Origin: a virus
Length of the DNA stretch: 41,073 nt
IMG/VR virus record: IMGVR_UViG_3300008108_006104
Span: 1 to 41,073 of that record
Reading direction: 5' to 3' (one strand)
Made by a program: the position numbers and the translations under genes. Position 1 is the stretch's first letter. Every line of letters begins with the position of its first letter. Shown piece after piece: positions 24,812-33,521 of the stretch. The notes beneath the pieces are model-generated. The model saw only the letters and a program-made list of their open reading frames with translations. It did not search any database and had not been told where the DNA came from.

Positions 24812-25548
24812 AACGCTAATTGCTCAACAATATATGAAGGAAGGGCTGAATAGTGTGTGTGATTTTTTTTAACTTCTTTCATAATTAAACTTTGCAGTTC
24901 TTCAAAATTTCCAATATAAGAATTGATATCGTCAGTGTCGTTATAATTATGATCAAAAATAATTTTTTTGTTAAAATACGTGTCTAAATTATTTGTAGTG
25001 TTATTATTTACAATATCTTCAAAATATAGTTTTTCGATAATATTAGAATCTTTAGCAAATAAATTTTCTAGTTCCCAATATGTTCTACACAGTTGATTGA
25101 AAAATGTCATTATTCTTCTTACTTCTCTGTTGGATTCAACAAAAATAAACGGATCATGTTTTTTAGAACTACCTATATAGTCATTATGGTCTATTGCGAT
25201 CAGCATACTTCCTATGACTTTCCAAATATCTTTTCTTAAAATTAAGATAACATCTAGATTATTATCTTTAATTAAATTTTTTAAATCTGAGTGAAAGGAC
25301 AAAAAAGTTTTAAAACCAAAATAATCTAAATTTTTCTTTGATTTTAAACTAATAAACTTTTTAATGATTAAATCCTGATCAAATGAATTGTTTTTTATTG
25401 AGTTAGCTAATCTATGTAAGTTATGCGGATTGAACGGCTCGTAATTAGGAAACTCTGGAATCCAAATATCATCAAATTTATTCAACACATCACAGACAAA
25501 TGTAGTGCCGCTGCGAGGAGTACCAACAATAACAAAATTTTTATTCAT
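24808..25548 (-). CDS. PAPS-dependent sulfotransferase (246 aa)
   Basis: N-terminal GTPRSGTTF (9-17) is the 5'-phosphosulfate-binding loop of the sulfotransferase family; VILILRKDIWKVIGSMLIAI in the middle matches the 3'-phosphate-binding strand and helix (usually R..RNP...). Transfers sulfate from PAPS to a hydroxyl or amine of an acceptor, unknown here. A CTAAATA box is 16 nt before the ATG. Together with the APS-kinase-like fusion at 22962 a PAPS-making and -using pair is present. Strongly AT-rich with many Asn, Lys and Ile codons. Confidence 0.85.
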   Translation of the reverse strand: MNKNFVIVGTPRSGTTFVCDVLNKFDDIWIPEFPNYEPFNPHNLHRLANSIKNNSFDQDLIIKKFISLKSKKNLDYFGFKTFLSFHSDLKNLIKDNNLDVILILRKDIWKVIGSMLIAIDHNDYIGSSKKHDPFIFVESNREVRRIMTFFNQLCRTYWELENLFAKDSNIIEKLYFEDIVNNNTTNNLDTYFNKKIIFDHNYNDTDDINSYIGNFEELQSLIMKEVKKNHTHYSALPSYIVEQLAL

Positions 25549-25588
25549 TTTTATTTTACCATATATTTAGATGTTAAATTTGTATGTA

Positions 25589-26353
25589 TTATATACAATA
25601 TTCTGATTCAGCAGTGGCTTCTTGCAATCTTTGATCAGTGAGGGCTGATCTCAATCCTGTGATAGTGATATTTGGTCTTGGTTTATTTGAAATATTAAAA
25701 GTTCCATGCGGAACATTCAAGGTATCGAACATATGAACATCGCCAGCTCTCCACTGAGTGTGTACTGCATTACCGTATATGAGGATCTGGCCAGGCTCAT
25801 AATCTTCTAGGTGTACAATAATCCTAACTATTTTTGACGGGTCTGTGGGATTGCGATGCCATAATTTATCAATGTGCATGGCGAAAGTCTGACCAGGCCA
25901 TTGTACATGGCAACGATAGCTGACTTTTTCTAAATGCCAATGGTCTACCATTTTTTTGATCTTAGGAAACTGATCTAGGTATTCTTCTAAAACTAAGTTA
26001 GTATGATCAACATGGTCTAAACCGTGAGCCTTTCTATCGTTTTGCTCTTGTGTTCTCATCGGACTAACGCCCCCAGGGAACCCCGGACGTTGTCCTGCCG
26101 CCGTACTTTGATCCCAGGATAATGATTTTGATTTATCTATAATTTTAGCAACATCGTCTGCCCAATCGCCTTTGAATCTTCCTAACTGATGATACCATTC
26201 ACCCTCTTGCTCCTGTTTGAATTTGTCAAAATGATAGTTGCTAAAGGTCTTGGTGTATTCGTAAGAGCTTTCATAGTTCTTACCATCTTGATGATTAAAA
26301 TCTTGTGGTAGAGTTTTAAATTTTATCCTATCGATATATTGGTTGATATTCAT
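25589..26353 (-). CDS. Putative 2-oxoglutarate/Fe(II) oxygenase (254 aa)
   Basis: Double-stranded beta-helix with an HxD pair, H160 and D162 (FAMHIDKLW), a distal H216 (NVPHGTFN) and R226 (KPRPNITI) that would bind 2-oxoglutarate. The N-terminal 140 residues are helical and rich in charged residues. Such enzymes hydroxylate amino acids, lipids or small molecules; marine phages carry many of unknown substrate. Transcribed on its own between the sulfotransferase and the binding-protein gene. Confidence 0.8.
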   Translation of the reverse strand: MNINQYIDRIKFKTLPQDFNHQDGKNYESSYEYTKTFSNYHFDKFKQEQEGEWYHQLGRFKGDWADDVAKIIDKSKSLSWDQSTAAGQRPGFPGGVSPMRTQEQNDRKAHGLDHVDHTNLVLEEYLDQFPKIKKMVDHWHLEKVSYRCHVQWPGQTFAMHIDKLWHRNPTDPSKIVRIIVHLEDYEPGQILIYGNAVHTQWRAGDVHMFDTLNVPHGTFNISNKPRPNITITGLRSALTDQRLQEATAESEYCI

Positions 26354-26383
26354 GGCATTTTTCTTATGACAATAAGGTGCATA

Positions 26384-27286
26384 TTATTTTTTTTCCAATG
26401 CGTTAATTGCATTAGAAACAGTTTTTTCCAATTCTTCTTTACCAAATTTTTGCGACATATTGTAGTCTTTCAAAAAGTCAGCTTGCACTTTCTGATCTGT
26501 AATATATTCTTTCAGTATAGAATTCCAAAATTCTACAGCTTTTGTATCAGTACCCTTGGGCAATACCACGGCAAATCCGTCAGTACTTTTCCACTTAGGG
26601 AAGATTTCTTTAAACGTGGGAATGTTGGGATATTCTGCTAGTCTAGTTGTGCTGTCTACAGCCAGCAATCGGATGGTTCCCGAATCAACAAAACTCTTTG
26701 TGATCAACAATGGCACTGCTGCAAACTGCACATGATTGCCGGCAATATCTTGTACTACTGGAGCTCCACCTTTGTAGGGCACGAGAGTAGCACCTTTCAT
26801 TTTTCCATCTGAAAGTTCTATTAACTGCTGTATAGTCATTAGTTGTCCGGGTGCGCCGTAGGCTAGAGTTTTTGGATTACCTTGATACAAATCAGTTAGA
26901 GACCGTATGCCACTATCTTTATGAGTGACAAACGCCATAATACTATTTTTTATCAACGTCACTGTTTCTAATTCTGCTTGAGGATTTTTTAATCTTTGGA
27001 CGGCTATGGTGCCGGCTGTTGCAAAAGAAATATGATATCCGTCTTTAGGCATTGCGGCAATTTCATTCATGCCAATCAATCCTTCGGCTCCTGGTCTGTA
27101 AACTGCTACAAACTTAATGTTTTTTTTCGCTGCCCAATTTTCAAAATGCCTAAAAGTTTGATCAACACCGCCTCCTGGTGCAAATGGCATCACCACTTTA
27201 ATAGGTTGAGAACCAACGTCAAATGCTTGGCTGGGAGCAGATAAAAAAAACATCATGCTCAATCCTAATAAAAATTTTTGTATCAC
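26384..27286 (-). CDS. Bug/TctC-family periplasmic substrate-binding protein (300 aa)
   Basis: Extracytoplasmic receptor of a tripartite tricarboxylate transporter. A signal peptide is clear (MIQKFLLGLSMMFFLSAPSQA), followed by IKVVMPFAPGGGVDQTFRHF, the family's first motif, then YGAPGQLMTI, LVPYKGGAP, VPLLITKSF and the YPNIPTF block. Bug proteins bind carboxylates or aromatic acids. It starts with GTG at 27286; GGAG lies 7 nt upstream, and a CATAAATA box is 22 nt upstream. The two membrane subunits (TctA, TctB) are not in the window. Its base composition is nearer to the left arm than to its AT-rich neighbours, so it was probably acquired from bacteria. Confidence 0.93.
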   Translation of the reverse strand: MIQKFLLGLSMMFFLSAPSQAFDVGSQPIKVVMPFAPGGGVDQTFRHFENWAAKKNIKFVAVYRPGAEGLIGMNEIAAMPKDGYHISFATAGTIAVQRLKNPQAELETVTLIKNSIMAFVTHKDSGIRSLTDLYQGNPKTLAYGAPGQLMTIQQLIELSDGKMKGATLVPYKGGAPVVQDIAGNHVQFAAVPLLITKSFVDSGTIRLLAVDSTTRLAEYPNIPTFKEIFPKWKSTDGFAVVLPKGTDTKAVEFWNSILKEYITDQKVQADFLKDYNMSQKFGKEELEKTVSNAINALEKK

Positions 27287-27308
27287 TATTCATCTCCGTA
27301 AGTGAAAA

Positions 27309-27338
27309 TATTTATGCAATAAAGTGCTATGATAAATA
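27309..27338. promoter_or_regulatory. Divergent late-like promoter boxes
   Basis: Between two divergent genes: CATAAATA on the minus strand (27316-27309) for the binding-protein gene and GATAAATA on the plus strand (27331-27338), only 4 nt before the ATG at 27343. Each is one base from TATAAATA. Confidence 0.45.
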
Positions 27339-27342
27339 TTTC

Positions 27343-28278
27343 ATGAAAAACAATACTTGGAATAAATTATTAGAATTAAAAAAATTACCCTTTGGTAGTG
27401 TACATTGCATTAAAGATCAAGATTTAGAACAAGAAGTATCGGATATCATTGTTGATGTTCTGCAAAATGATTGTATGAATGATGATGAAATACACGATAA
27501 ATTTACAAAAGAGTATAAAGCATGGATAATGAAAACCACCTCTAATCGAGTTATAGGTTTAGAAAAATTCCAAGGCCTAGCCTTTTCAAACGGAACCACA
27601 GAAGCTTTTGATAAATTTTATCTAAAAAATCGTAATCGTAGGTTAAGATATTTTCGAGGCGAATACATGTATCATTCAATAGCCGCCAATCTATATTTTG
27701 ATCAGAGTGTCTGTATTGAAGATGAACCAATACAAGAAAATGACGTGGTAATTTTTAGTCTTCCGTTCGCTGGCACTGGAAATGAACACGTAATGACTGA
27801 TTCAGTTTTAAAAACTTGTGAAGCACTTAAAGTTCCGGTATTAATCGATTGTTGCTATTTTGGTGTTTGTGGCGGAATTGATTTTGATTTTTCTTATGAA
27901 TGTATTACTGATATCACATTTAGCCTTAGTAAAAATTTTCCAGTACAGCACCTTAGAATTGGCATGAGGCTAACCAAAGAAGACAATGATGATGCTTTAT
28001 ATGTTTATAATAAAAACAAATACGTCAATAGACTGTCGGCTGCGGTTGGATTAAAACTATTACAAAGATATACTGCTGATTACAATTATAAAAAATATCG
28101 GTCAATACAAGAAAAGTTTTGTGAAATTTTAAAAGTAGAAATGTCAAAGTGTGTTTTTTTCGCAACTTCTACTGAGTCGTTCGAAGAATATAATCGCGGC
28201 ATAAAAGAAAATAGACTTTGTTTTTCAAAATATTTAAAATCAGAAATGTTGCCGCACAACTTCTATGATAAATCCTGA
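27343..28278 (+). CDS. PLP-dependent aminotransferase-like protein (311 aa)
   Basis: Fold-type I enzyme: FSNGTTEAF (about 84-92) would hold the cofactor phosphate, D169 in LIDCCYFG the ring nitrogen, and SLSKNFPV (K197) the Schiff-base lysine, followed by LRIGMRLT. Shorter than usual (311 against about 370-400), with a degenerate C-terminal small domain, so activity could be reduced or narrowed. ATG 27343 was chosen; an upstream open frame is not protein-like. It overlaps the GNAT-like gene by 14 nt. Transfers or removes an amino group from an unknown substrate. Confidence 0.78.
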   Translation: MKNNTWNKLLELKKLPFGSVHCIKDQDLEQEVSDIIVDVLQNDCMNDDEIHDKFTKEYKAWIMKTTSNRVIGLEKFQGLAFSNGTTEAFDKFYLKNRNRRLRYFRGEYMYHSIAANLYFDQSVCIEDEPIQENDVVIFSLPFAGTGNEHVMTDSVLKTCEALKVPVLIDCCYFGVCGGIDFDFSYECITDITFSLSKNFPVQHLRIGMRLTKEDNDDALYVYNKNKYVNRLSAAVGLKLLQRYTADYNYKKYRSIQEKFCEILKVEMSKCVFFATSTESFEEYNRGIKENRLCFSKYLKSEMLPHNFYDKS

Positions 28279-28906
28279 ATATTCCTCTAGGTTTGGAACC
28301 ATCGATGATCTAGTATATCTAGAAAAATTACTAGTTGATACCAAAAATTATAGACAGAATACTTCTAAAATTTGGTCGTATCCTTTTGATGATAAAGATT
28401 TTGATATCTCTGTTTTTATGAAATCTATCGAAACAATGATTTCTAATGAAACTCAAACTAAAAATAAGATTGCGTTAGTATTTGATAAAGAAGAAAATAT
28501 TAAATGTATTGCTATTGGTCAGTTCTGGAATATGATTAGATCTTGGCGTCAATGTATAATACTTTGTAGTCCCAATAATTCTATCTTCAATGCTGTGGAT
28601 AATGGTATTGCTGACACCAGCACATTGCTTATTTCACATGCAGAGAGTATAGGATATTATTCCTATGATTTTATTGTGGCCAATCCTAAAACTACCAACC
28701 GCTGGAATAGAATGAGACAACAGATACCAATAATAAAAGATAGGTATGAATTTTTTGACGAGGCAATTATTCCTGCTGGTACAATGCCGTCACATCCAAG
28801 ATATAGGCAAATGATGAGAAATAGAACCTGGAATGTAGATCTTCTTTATCGAATTGGCTATTTGAAAAATCAATATAGAAATAATGATTTTTTAATTTCT
28901 TTATAA
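28265..28906 (+). CDS. GNAT-like acyltransferase (213 aa)
   Basis: Weakly similar to N-acetyltransferases: an N-terminal SSRFGTIDDLVYLEKLLVDT, a central strand IALVFDKEENIKCIAIGQFW and YSYDFIVANPKT with a possible acyl-CoA-binding bend; the R/QxxGxG/A loop is not clear. It is joined to the aminotransferase-like gene, which suggests that the amine made or handled there is acylated. The family call is tentative. Ends at a terminator-like hairpin. Confidence 0.5.
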   Translation: MINPEYSSRFGTIDDLVYLEKLLVDTKNYRQNTSKIWSYPFDDKDFDISVFMKSIETMISNETQTKNKIALVFDKEENIKCIAIGQFWNMIRSWRQCIILCSPNNSIFNAVDNGIADTSTLLISHAESIGYYSYDFIVANPKTTNRWNRMRQQIPIIKDRYEFFDEAIIPAGTMPSHPRYRQMMRNRTWNVDLLYRIGYLKNQYRNNDFLISL

Positions 28907-28909
28907 ATC

Positions 28910-28933
28910 AAAATGCTATAGTACTTGCATTTT
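28910..28933. terminator. Bidirectional-looking hairpin terminator
   Basis: AAAATGC (28910-28916), a 10-nt loop and GCATTTT (28927-28933), followed by more T on the plus strand. It lies between two convergent genes and overlaps the last codon of the minus-strand one. The stem is GC-poor, so the strength is moderate. Confidence 0.6.
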
Positions 28934-29746
28934 TTATTTTGGAGATTCCCACCATATCGCATAATCTGAATATTTGTCTAAAGATCTTGTGAGTAAGTCA
29001 TACAATTTATCAGGGTTCCAGGCGTTGTGATTCACAGAAGGTCGATGCGAATGAACTAAAAATGTGACCCTAGCACATCGATCATATTCAAATGCTTCGA
29101 TACCGTGTGCTGCTCTCGTACTAGTCAATGCCCAAGCATGCCTCTGGCAAGGATGACTGCTGTAAATTTTTTTATCTAGATCTAGGTATTTCTCCCATTC
29201 TTGGGGATACACATTCTCTGATTCTACAATGTAAGTGGCTATGCGATTGTTTTCGTTGGTTTTTCTAGGACAAAAATATAACGCATCCTCTTTGACTTCG
29301 TTGTGAAGATAAAATCTCATCCCTAGCCAATCATCGGCGTCGGTGTGCAATGGAGCTGTCACGTTTGATTTTTGTAAAAGGATAGTTACTCCGGACAATA
29401 TATTATAGGGGAAAAGATGAATGTATTCAACTACATCTGGAAATATCTTATCAAACTCTGAAATCCAAGAATTACTATATCCGTGATGAAATGCACTAAC
29501 TTGGATCCAGGGATAAAATCCCCAGCCTTTCATACCTCGTTCCTCAAAATGCATAATTTTCTGACCAGTCTCAGGATGATTGATATTTCCCACAAGTTTG
29601 GGGGCTTTTGTAAAGGCCCAATCTGTAAATAGATCGATATCAACCTTGGGAGGTTCTGGAAGATCTAGAGGAATATAAATCAAATCTCGAAATTGATCAA
29701 ACTTTTTTGGCCAGTGTTGAGAAGGAATTTGAGTGGTGTGAATCAT
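28934..29746 (-). CDS. Putative 2OG/Fe(II) oxygenase, aspartyl-hydroxylase type (270 aa)
   Basis: HxD pair H134 and D136 (APLHTDADDW), distal H214 (RAAHGIEAF) and R226 (CARVTFLV), the layout of the aspartyl/asparaginyl hydroxylase cupin group. ATG 29746 (MIHTTQIPSQ) is used because the longer frame opens with TTG and overlaps the divergent desaturase gene. Substrate unknown. Confidence 0.78.
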   Translation of the reverse strand: MIHTTQIPSQHWPKKFDQFRDLIYIPLDLPEPPKVDIDLFTDWAFTKAPKLVGNINHPETGQKIMHFEERGMKGWGFYPWIQVSAFHHGYSNSWISEFDKIFPDVVEYIHLFPYNILSGVTILLQKSNVTAPLHTDADDWLGMRFYLHNEVKEDALYFCPRKTNENNRIATYIVESENVYPQEWEKYLDLDKKIYSSHPCQRHAWALTSTRAAHGIEAFEYDRCARVTFLVHSHRPSVNHNAWNPDKLYDLLTRSLDKYSDYAIWWESPK

Positions 29747-29763
29747 TTTAATTAAATAAGGGT

Positions 29764-30576
29764 ATGTTAACAAGTCTACTACAAAAAATTTCGATCAATA
29801 AAAATCTAAGAACAATAACGATACCGCAGCATGTGATATTTATCAGTGGTATCGTGATGGTATTGTTAGATATGACATCGGCATGGTGGTTGTTAGCTGC
29901 GTATGTAGGATGGTTCTTTATTGGATTCATTGGATTTAATATTTTCTATCATAGGTATATTTCACATTCTGCCTTCCGGACGCATAAAATTTTAGAAATT
30001 GTTGGAGTATATCTAGGACTGCTAGCAGGCAGAGGCAGTCCAGTTTGGATGGCAAACATACATACTCCCTATCATCATAGATATAGTGATACTGATCTAG
30101 ATCCTCATACTCCTACTAAAGGTTTTTGGCATGCGTATTTGACATGGCAGAACAATCCTCCTAAACTTAACCCGATGTTTTGTAGAAAAATGCTTAGAGA
30201 TCCTGTAATGAAATTTATGAGCGATCATTACTATAAAATTTTCTGGATCACATTTGTATTGTTATTTGTTATAAAATGGGAATTAGCCGTTTTCTTTTTT
30301 ATGGGTGCTGGAGTTTTGCAAACGCATAGTGAAGCAATAATTGCAACTTTTGGACACACGCCAAACTATGGAACTAGAGAACACGAAACAGGAGATAACA
30401 GCAGAAATTTAAGAGGTATCTTTAATTGGATTACACTGGGCAGCGGATTGCATAATAATCATCATGCACGTCCCGGACATTACAGCTATGAAACACATCC
30501 TGGAGATTTTGATTTTGCTAGACGAATTATTGAGCTGATAGCTAAACCTGGATCGCTTAGAACAGGAACAGACTAA
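29764..30576 (+). CDS. Membrane fatty acid desaturase, delta-9 type (270 aa)
   Basis: Di-iron integral membrane desaturase. All three histidine boxes are present: HRYISH (63-68), HTPYHH (100-105) and HNNHH (230-234). Four likely spans (about 23-43, 47-62, 79-95, 159-186) fit the family. It inserts a double bond into a fatty-acyl chain, as CoA, ACP or lipid ester, using a ferredoxin or cytochrome. TAATG overlap with the second desaturase: they are translated as a pair. First gene of the plus-strand cassette. Confidence 0.92.
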   Translation: MLTSLLQKISINKNLRTITIPQHVIFISGIVMVLLDMTSAWWLLAAYVGWFFIGFIGFNIFYHRYISHSAFRTHKILEIVGVYLGLLAGRGSPVWMANIHTPYHHRYSDTDLDPHTPTKGFWHAYLTWQNNPPKLNPMFCRKMLRDPVMKFMSDHYYKIFWITFVLLFVIKWELAVFFFMGAGVLQTHSEAIIATFGHTPNYGTREHETGDNSRNLRGIFNWITLGSGLHNNHHARPGHYSYETHPGDFDFARRIIELIAKPGSLRTGTD

Positions 30577-31337
30577 TGCAGATAGGAACTTATACTTTTC
30601 ATCGCTATCATCATTCGTTAATATTGATTCAACATGGACTTTTACTTTGGGTGTTATTTTATCATTTTAGTTTTTTAGGAATACTTGCTGGCCTAGTTGC
30701 TAAAGAATTATTTAAAGGCATAGGAGACGAAATAGGTGCCCATAGATATTTCACACATAAAAGTTTTAAGACTACAAAATTTAAAGAAAATCTATTGATA
30801 TTTTTACATTTCTTTAATATGCAAGGGCCGTTGTTATCCTACATAGGTATACATCGAATGCATCATGCATTCACTGATACAGAAAAAGATCCGCACACCC
30901 CACTTAAAGGAAAATTAAAAGTTCTATATTGGTTAAATCCTATTTCAGTAAATCCGTCAATGGTACGAGACTATCTAAAAGATTTTAGATTTAGATTTCT
31001 TGCCAAATGGTATTATGAATTATATATAGGATTTTCTATAATCTTTATATTTCTTTTTGGACTTGTCCCTTATGTTTATATTTTTAGTTTTTCAGCAATA
31101 TTAGGATTGTATTTAAACGGATTGGTAAACATTTATTGCCATGACGGAATAGGAACACAAGATTTTGTCACAGGGGAAAGTAGCAGAAACAAAAATTCAA
31201 CAGCAATGATTTTTCTTTTAAAAGGGGGTCACCTCCATAATAATCACCATGCACATGCAGCAAGTTCTACTACCAAAGTAGAATCTCACGACTACGATTT
31301 TTTTGGTATAATTATAAACAAATTTTTTAAATTATGA
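30576..31337 (+). CDS. Second membrane fatty acid desaturase (253 aa)
   Basis: Histidine boxes HRYFTH (56-61), HRMHH (93-97) and HNNHH (221-225) as in acyl desaturases, with likely spans at about 20-40, 70-90 and 150-185. It is clearly related to, but well diverged from, the desaturase before it. It ends in an ATGA overlap with the TauD-like gene. Two desaturases in tandem suggest two double-bond positions or one two-step reaction. Confidence 0.9.
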   Translation: MQIGTYTFHRYHHSLILIQHGLLLWVLFYHFSFLGILAGLVAKELFKGIGDEIGAHRYFTHKSFKTTKFKENLLIFLHFFNMQGPLLSYIGIHRMHHAFTDTEKDPHTPLKGKLKVLYWLNPISVNPSMVRDYLKDFRFRFLAKWYYELYIGFSIIFIFLFGLVPYVYIFSFSAILGLYLNGLVNIYCHDGIGTQDFVTGESSRNKNSTAMIFLLKGGHLHNNHHAHAASSTTKVESHDYDFFGIIINKFFKL

Positions 31338-32164
31338 AAATTTCAATTACTCCAACAGACACTCAATACGGCGCCTATATTAGTGGCGTAGATTTTTCTT
31401 CCAAAATAGATTCACACCTCATAACAGAAATAAAAGAATTATGGAATAAGTACCAAGTATTGATTTTTGTTGATCAGCACCTTACAGTGAATGACTTGGA
31501 AAAATTTGTATTATATTTTGGTGAACATTGTCGAGATCCGTTTATTGATCCAATTAACGGATCAAACTATGTAGCAGAAGTGCTGAGAGAGCCTAACGAA
31601 TCTACTGAAATATTTGCCGAAGGTTGGCATTCTGATTGGTTCCACATGAAAGAGCCACCAAAAGGAACTGCACTATATGCTAAAGAAATTCCACCGCACG
31701 GCGGCGATACACTATTTTCCAATCTGTATAAAGCATATGACACGCTTCACGATGACCTTAAACAGATTTTAGAAAACCATCGAGGAATAAATTCTGCTAG
31801 ACGCGGATATGCGCCCGATGCTAGATACGGTGTGTCAGATGTTGGCAGGTCAATGAAACTTAGATATTCAGACGAAGCCTATGAAATCCAACATCACCCG
31901 TTGGTGTTAGAGCATCCTGAAACAGGCAAGAAAGTAATCAACTGCAATCGAGGTTATACTATTGGGATTGAAGGGTTAGACAAAGATAAATCTTACAAAA
32001 TACTAGCAGAAATTTTTAATCACCAGAAAAATCCAAAATTTATTTATACACATCGGTGGACTAATAACCAACTAGTGCTCTGGGATAATCGTTGTACCTT
32101 ACACAGAGCTACTGGTGGATATGACGGGCACCGACGATCTCTGTATCGTGTCACAATAAAATAA
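31334..32164 (+). CDS. TauD/TfdA-type 2-oxoglutarate dioxygenase (276 aa)
   Basis: Cleaves or hydroxylates a small substrate with Fe(II) and 2-oxoglutarate. WHSDWF (H99, D101) and LHRATGGYDGHRRSLYRVT (distal H257, Arg 268-272) are the family's ligands; GGDTLFSN and VLWDNRCTLHR are further family blocks. Full length. Ending the desaturase cassette with an overlap, it may act on the same chain. Related enzymes act on taurine, alkylsulfates, carnitine precursors or acyl-amides. Specificity is not evident. Confidence 0.9.
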   Translation: MKISITPTDTQYGAYISGVDFSSKIDSHLITEIKELWNKYQVLIFVDQHLTVNDLEKFVLYFGEHCRDPFIDPINGSNYVAEVLREPNESTEIFAEGWHSDWFHMKEPPKGTALYAKEIPPHGGDTLFSNLYKAYDTLHDDLKQILENHRGINSARRGYAPDARYGVSDVGRSMKLRYSDEAYEIQHHPLVLEHPETGKKVINCNRGYTIGIEGLDKDKSYKILAEIFNHQKNPKFIYTHRWTNNQLVLWDNRCTLHRATGGYDGHRRSLYRVTIK

Positions 32165-32165
32165 T

Positions 32166-33089
32166 TTAATATCCGTTTTCGTTTTCACGTAGGTGCTCGA
32201 AAAAAGGAGCCAGTTTAAAATTTTCCGTAATCCTGCCTCTTTTAAGATTGTCCTGTGCAGGATATCCCTCATCCATTAAACTCCAATCAGTAATACGTAG
32301 AGAAGTAGTCTTACACAGTTTTGCCTTGGCTTTTTCTAAAGGAAAATGCCAGCTATAAGAATCATCATCTATTAAACTATTTTTCCAATCTTCTGTATTA
32401 GAATCAAAATTAAAAACTTTTTCTAAAATATCTAAAATTTCTTTTCTAGAATAATTTTGATTTTTTTCTAAAGAATATCTACCGATTTGTCCTACATTTC
32501 TAAACTCCAACGCCACTGGATAATTATTTTTTTGTATTAACTCTTTCAGGCGATCTGGAACATGTTCATTTATTCCCTTGGCTAAAATACAACCAATAGC
32601 TAGTTTTATCTTATTATCCACGCAATTTTGAAATGCTTTAACTTTTTTCTTTGCACATCGTAAATTATCCATAGTGGCATAAACTGTGTCATCGTCAGCA
32701 CCGTTCATGCTAAGATAGACTGTTTTTAATCCAGCATCCACTAATTTTTTTACGTAAGTTTCATTTGCTAAACGCAATCCGTTTGTGACTAAAACTATTC
32801 GATGCTTGAGAGGCATACTTGTTATAAGTTTTATGATCTTAGGTAAATCTTTGTGTAATGTAGGCTCCCCACCTATTAATCTAAATTCTGTTCTTTTTTT
32901 AAATTTGCTTATAGTTTCAATGAGTTTGTTAAATGCTATGTCTTTGTAGCTTCTGTTTGGCAGATAGCAATTGCTGCATTCCATATTGCAACGATGAACA
33001 ATGTCTACATAGACTATTTTAAATTCGCTGTTTTCCGGATCTATTTCGTTATTTTTTTTAAAATGGATGGGTGTATAAAGTGTTGTCAT
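32166..33089 (-). CDS. Radical SAM enzyme (307 aa)
   Basis: Uses S-adenosylmethionine and a [4Fe-4S] cluster. The cluster motif CNMECSNC (C34, C38, C41) and the GGEPTLHKDL motif (SAM-binding GGE) are clear, followed by ITSMPLKHRIVLVTNG and VYLSMNGADDD of the TIM barrel. No extra cysteine-rich SPASM domain, although LCKTTSLRI near the end has one Cys. It converges with the TauD-like gene, 1 nt apart. The reaction is unknown; the phage IscU/IscA might help build its cluster. Confidence 0.9.
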   Translation of the reverse strand: MTTLYTPIHFKKNNEIDPENSEFKIVYVDIVHRCNMECSNCYLPNRSYKDIAFNKLIETISKFKKRTEFRLIGGEPTLHKDLPKIIKLITSMPLKHRIVLVTNGLRLANETYVKKLVDAGLKTVYLSMNGADDDTVYATMDNLRCAKKKVKAFQNCVDNKIKLAIGCILAKGINEHVPDRLKELIQKNNYPVALEFRNVGQIGRYSLEKNQNYSRKEILDILEKVFNFDSNTEDWKNSLIDDDSYSWHFPLEKAKAKLCKTTSLRITDWSLMDEGYPAQDNLKRGRITENFKLAPFFEHLRENENGY

Positions 33090-33097
33090 ATCTCTTG

Positions 33098-33105
33098 GAT
33101 AAATA
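33098..33105 (+). promoter_or_regulatory. Late-promoter-like box (GATAAATA)
   Basis: One mismatch to TATAAATA, 26 nt upstream of the ATG at 33132, which also has a GAGGAA ribosome site. Confidence 0.5.
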
Positions 33106-33131
33106 ATAATGTATTTAAACGAGGAACTAAT

Positions 33132-33521
33132 ATGCTAACAGTAACCTGGACTTATGAAAGACCAACACAAGAATATCCGTTCTACATGGATACTCCCGAA
33201 GGAGCTGCCTTTCAGGAGATCATTGATACTATTAGACAAAATTCGGGACTAGTAATCAGTCGTGAAATTTCTAGGACTGAAGACGGATTAACACTGGTGT
33301 CTGTATACAATTACGAATCTGTTGAAAAATGCAAAGAATTTACTGACACAATTACCTCTGAGATATCCACTTATTTTCTTTCTAGACTTAACTATCTGAT
33401 TAAATGCAACCATAAACTTACTGGAATAGCTAACGAACCTGTGTTCGGATTAGATAACGACCCTATGGCTGTAGACGAAATAAAGCTAGGATTGACTAGA
33501 GTACTGCCGCATTTAAATTAA
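33132..33521 (+). CDS. Unrecognised small protein (129 aa)
   Basis: Starts MLTVTWTYERPTQEYPFYMD, then SGLVISREISRTEDGLTLVS and two helices. Ferredoxin-like alpha/beta in pattern, similar in type to small phage dimer proteins, family not recognised. ATG 33132 was chosen for its good GAGGAA site; the long upstream frame lacks one. It overlaps the convergent oxygenase by 9 nt. Confidence 0.65.
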   Translation: MLTVTWTYERPTQEYPFYMDTPEGAAFQEIIDTIRQNSGLVISREISRTEDGLTLVSVYNYESVEKCKEFTDTITSEISTYFLSRLNYLIKCNHKLTGIANEPVFGLDNDPMAVDEIKLGLTRVLPHLN

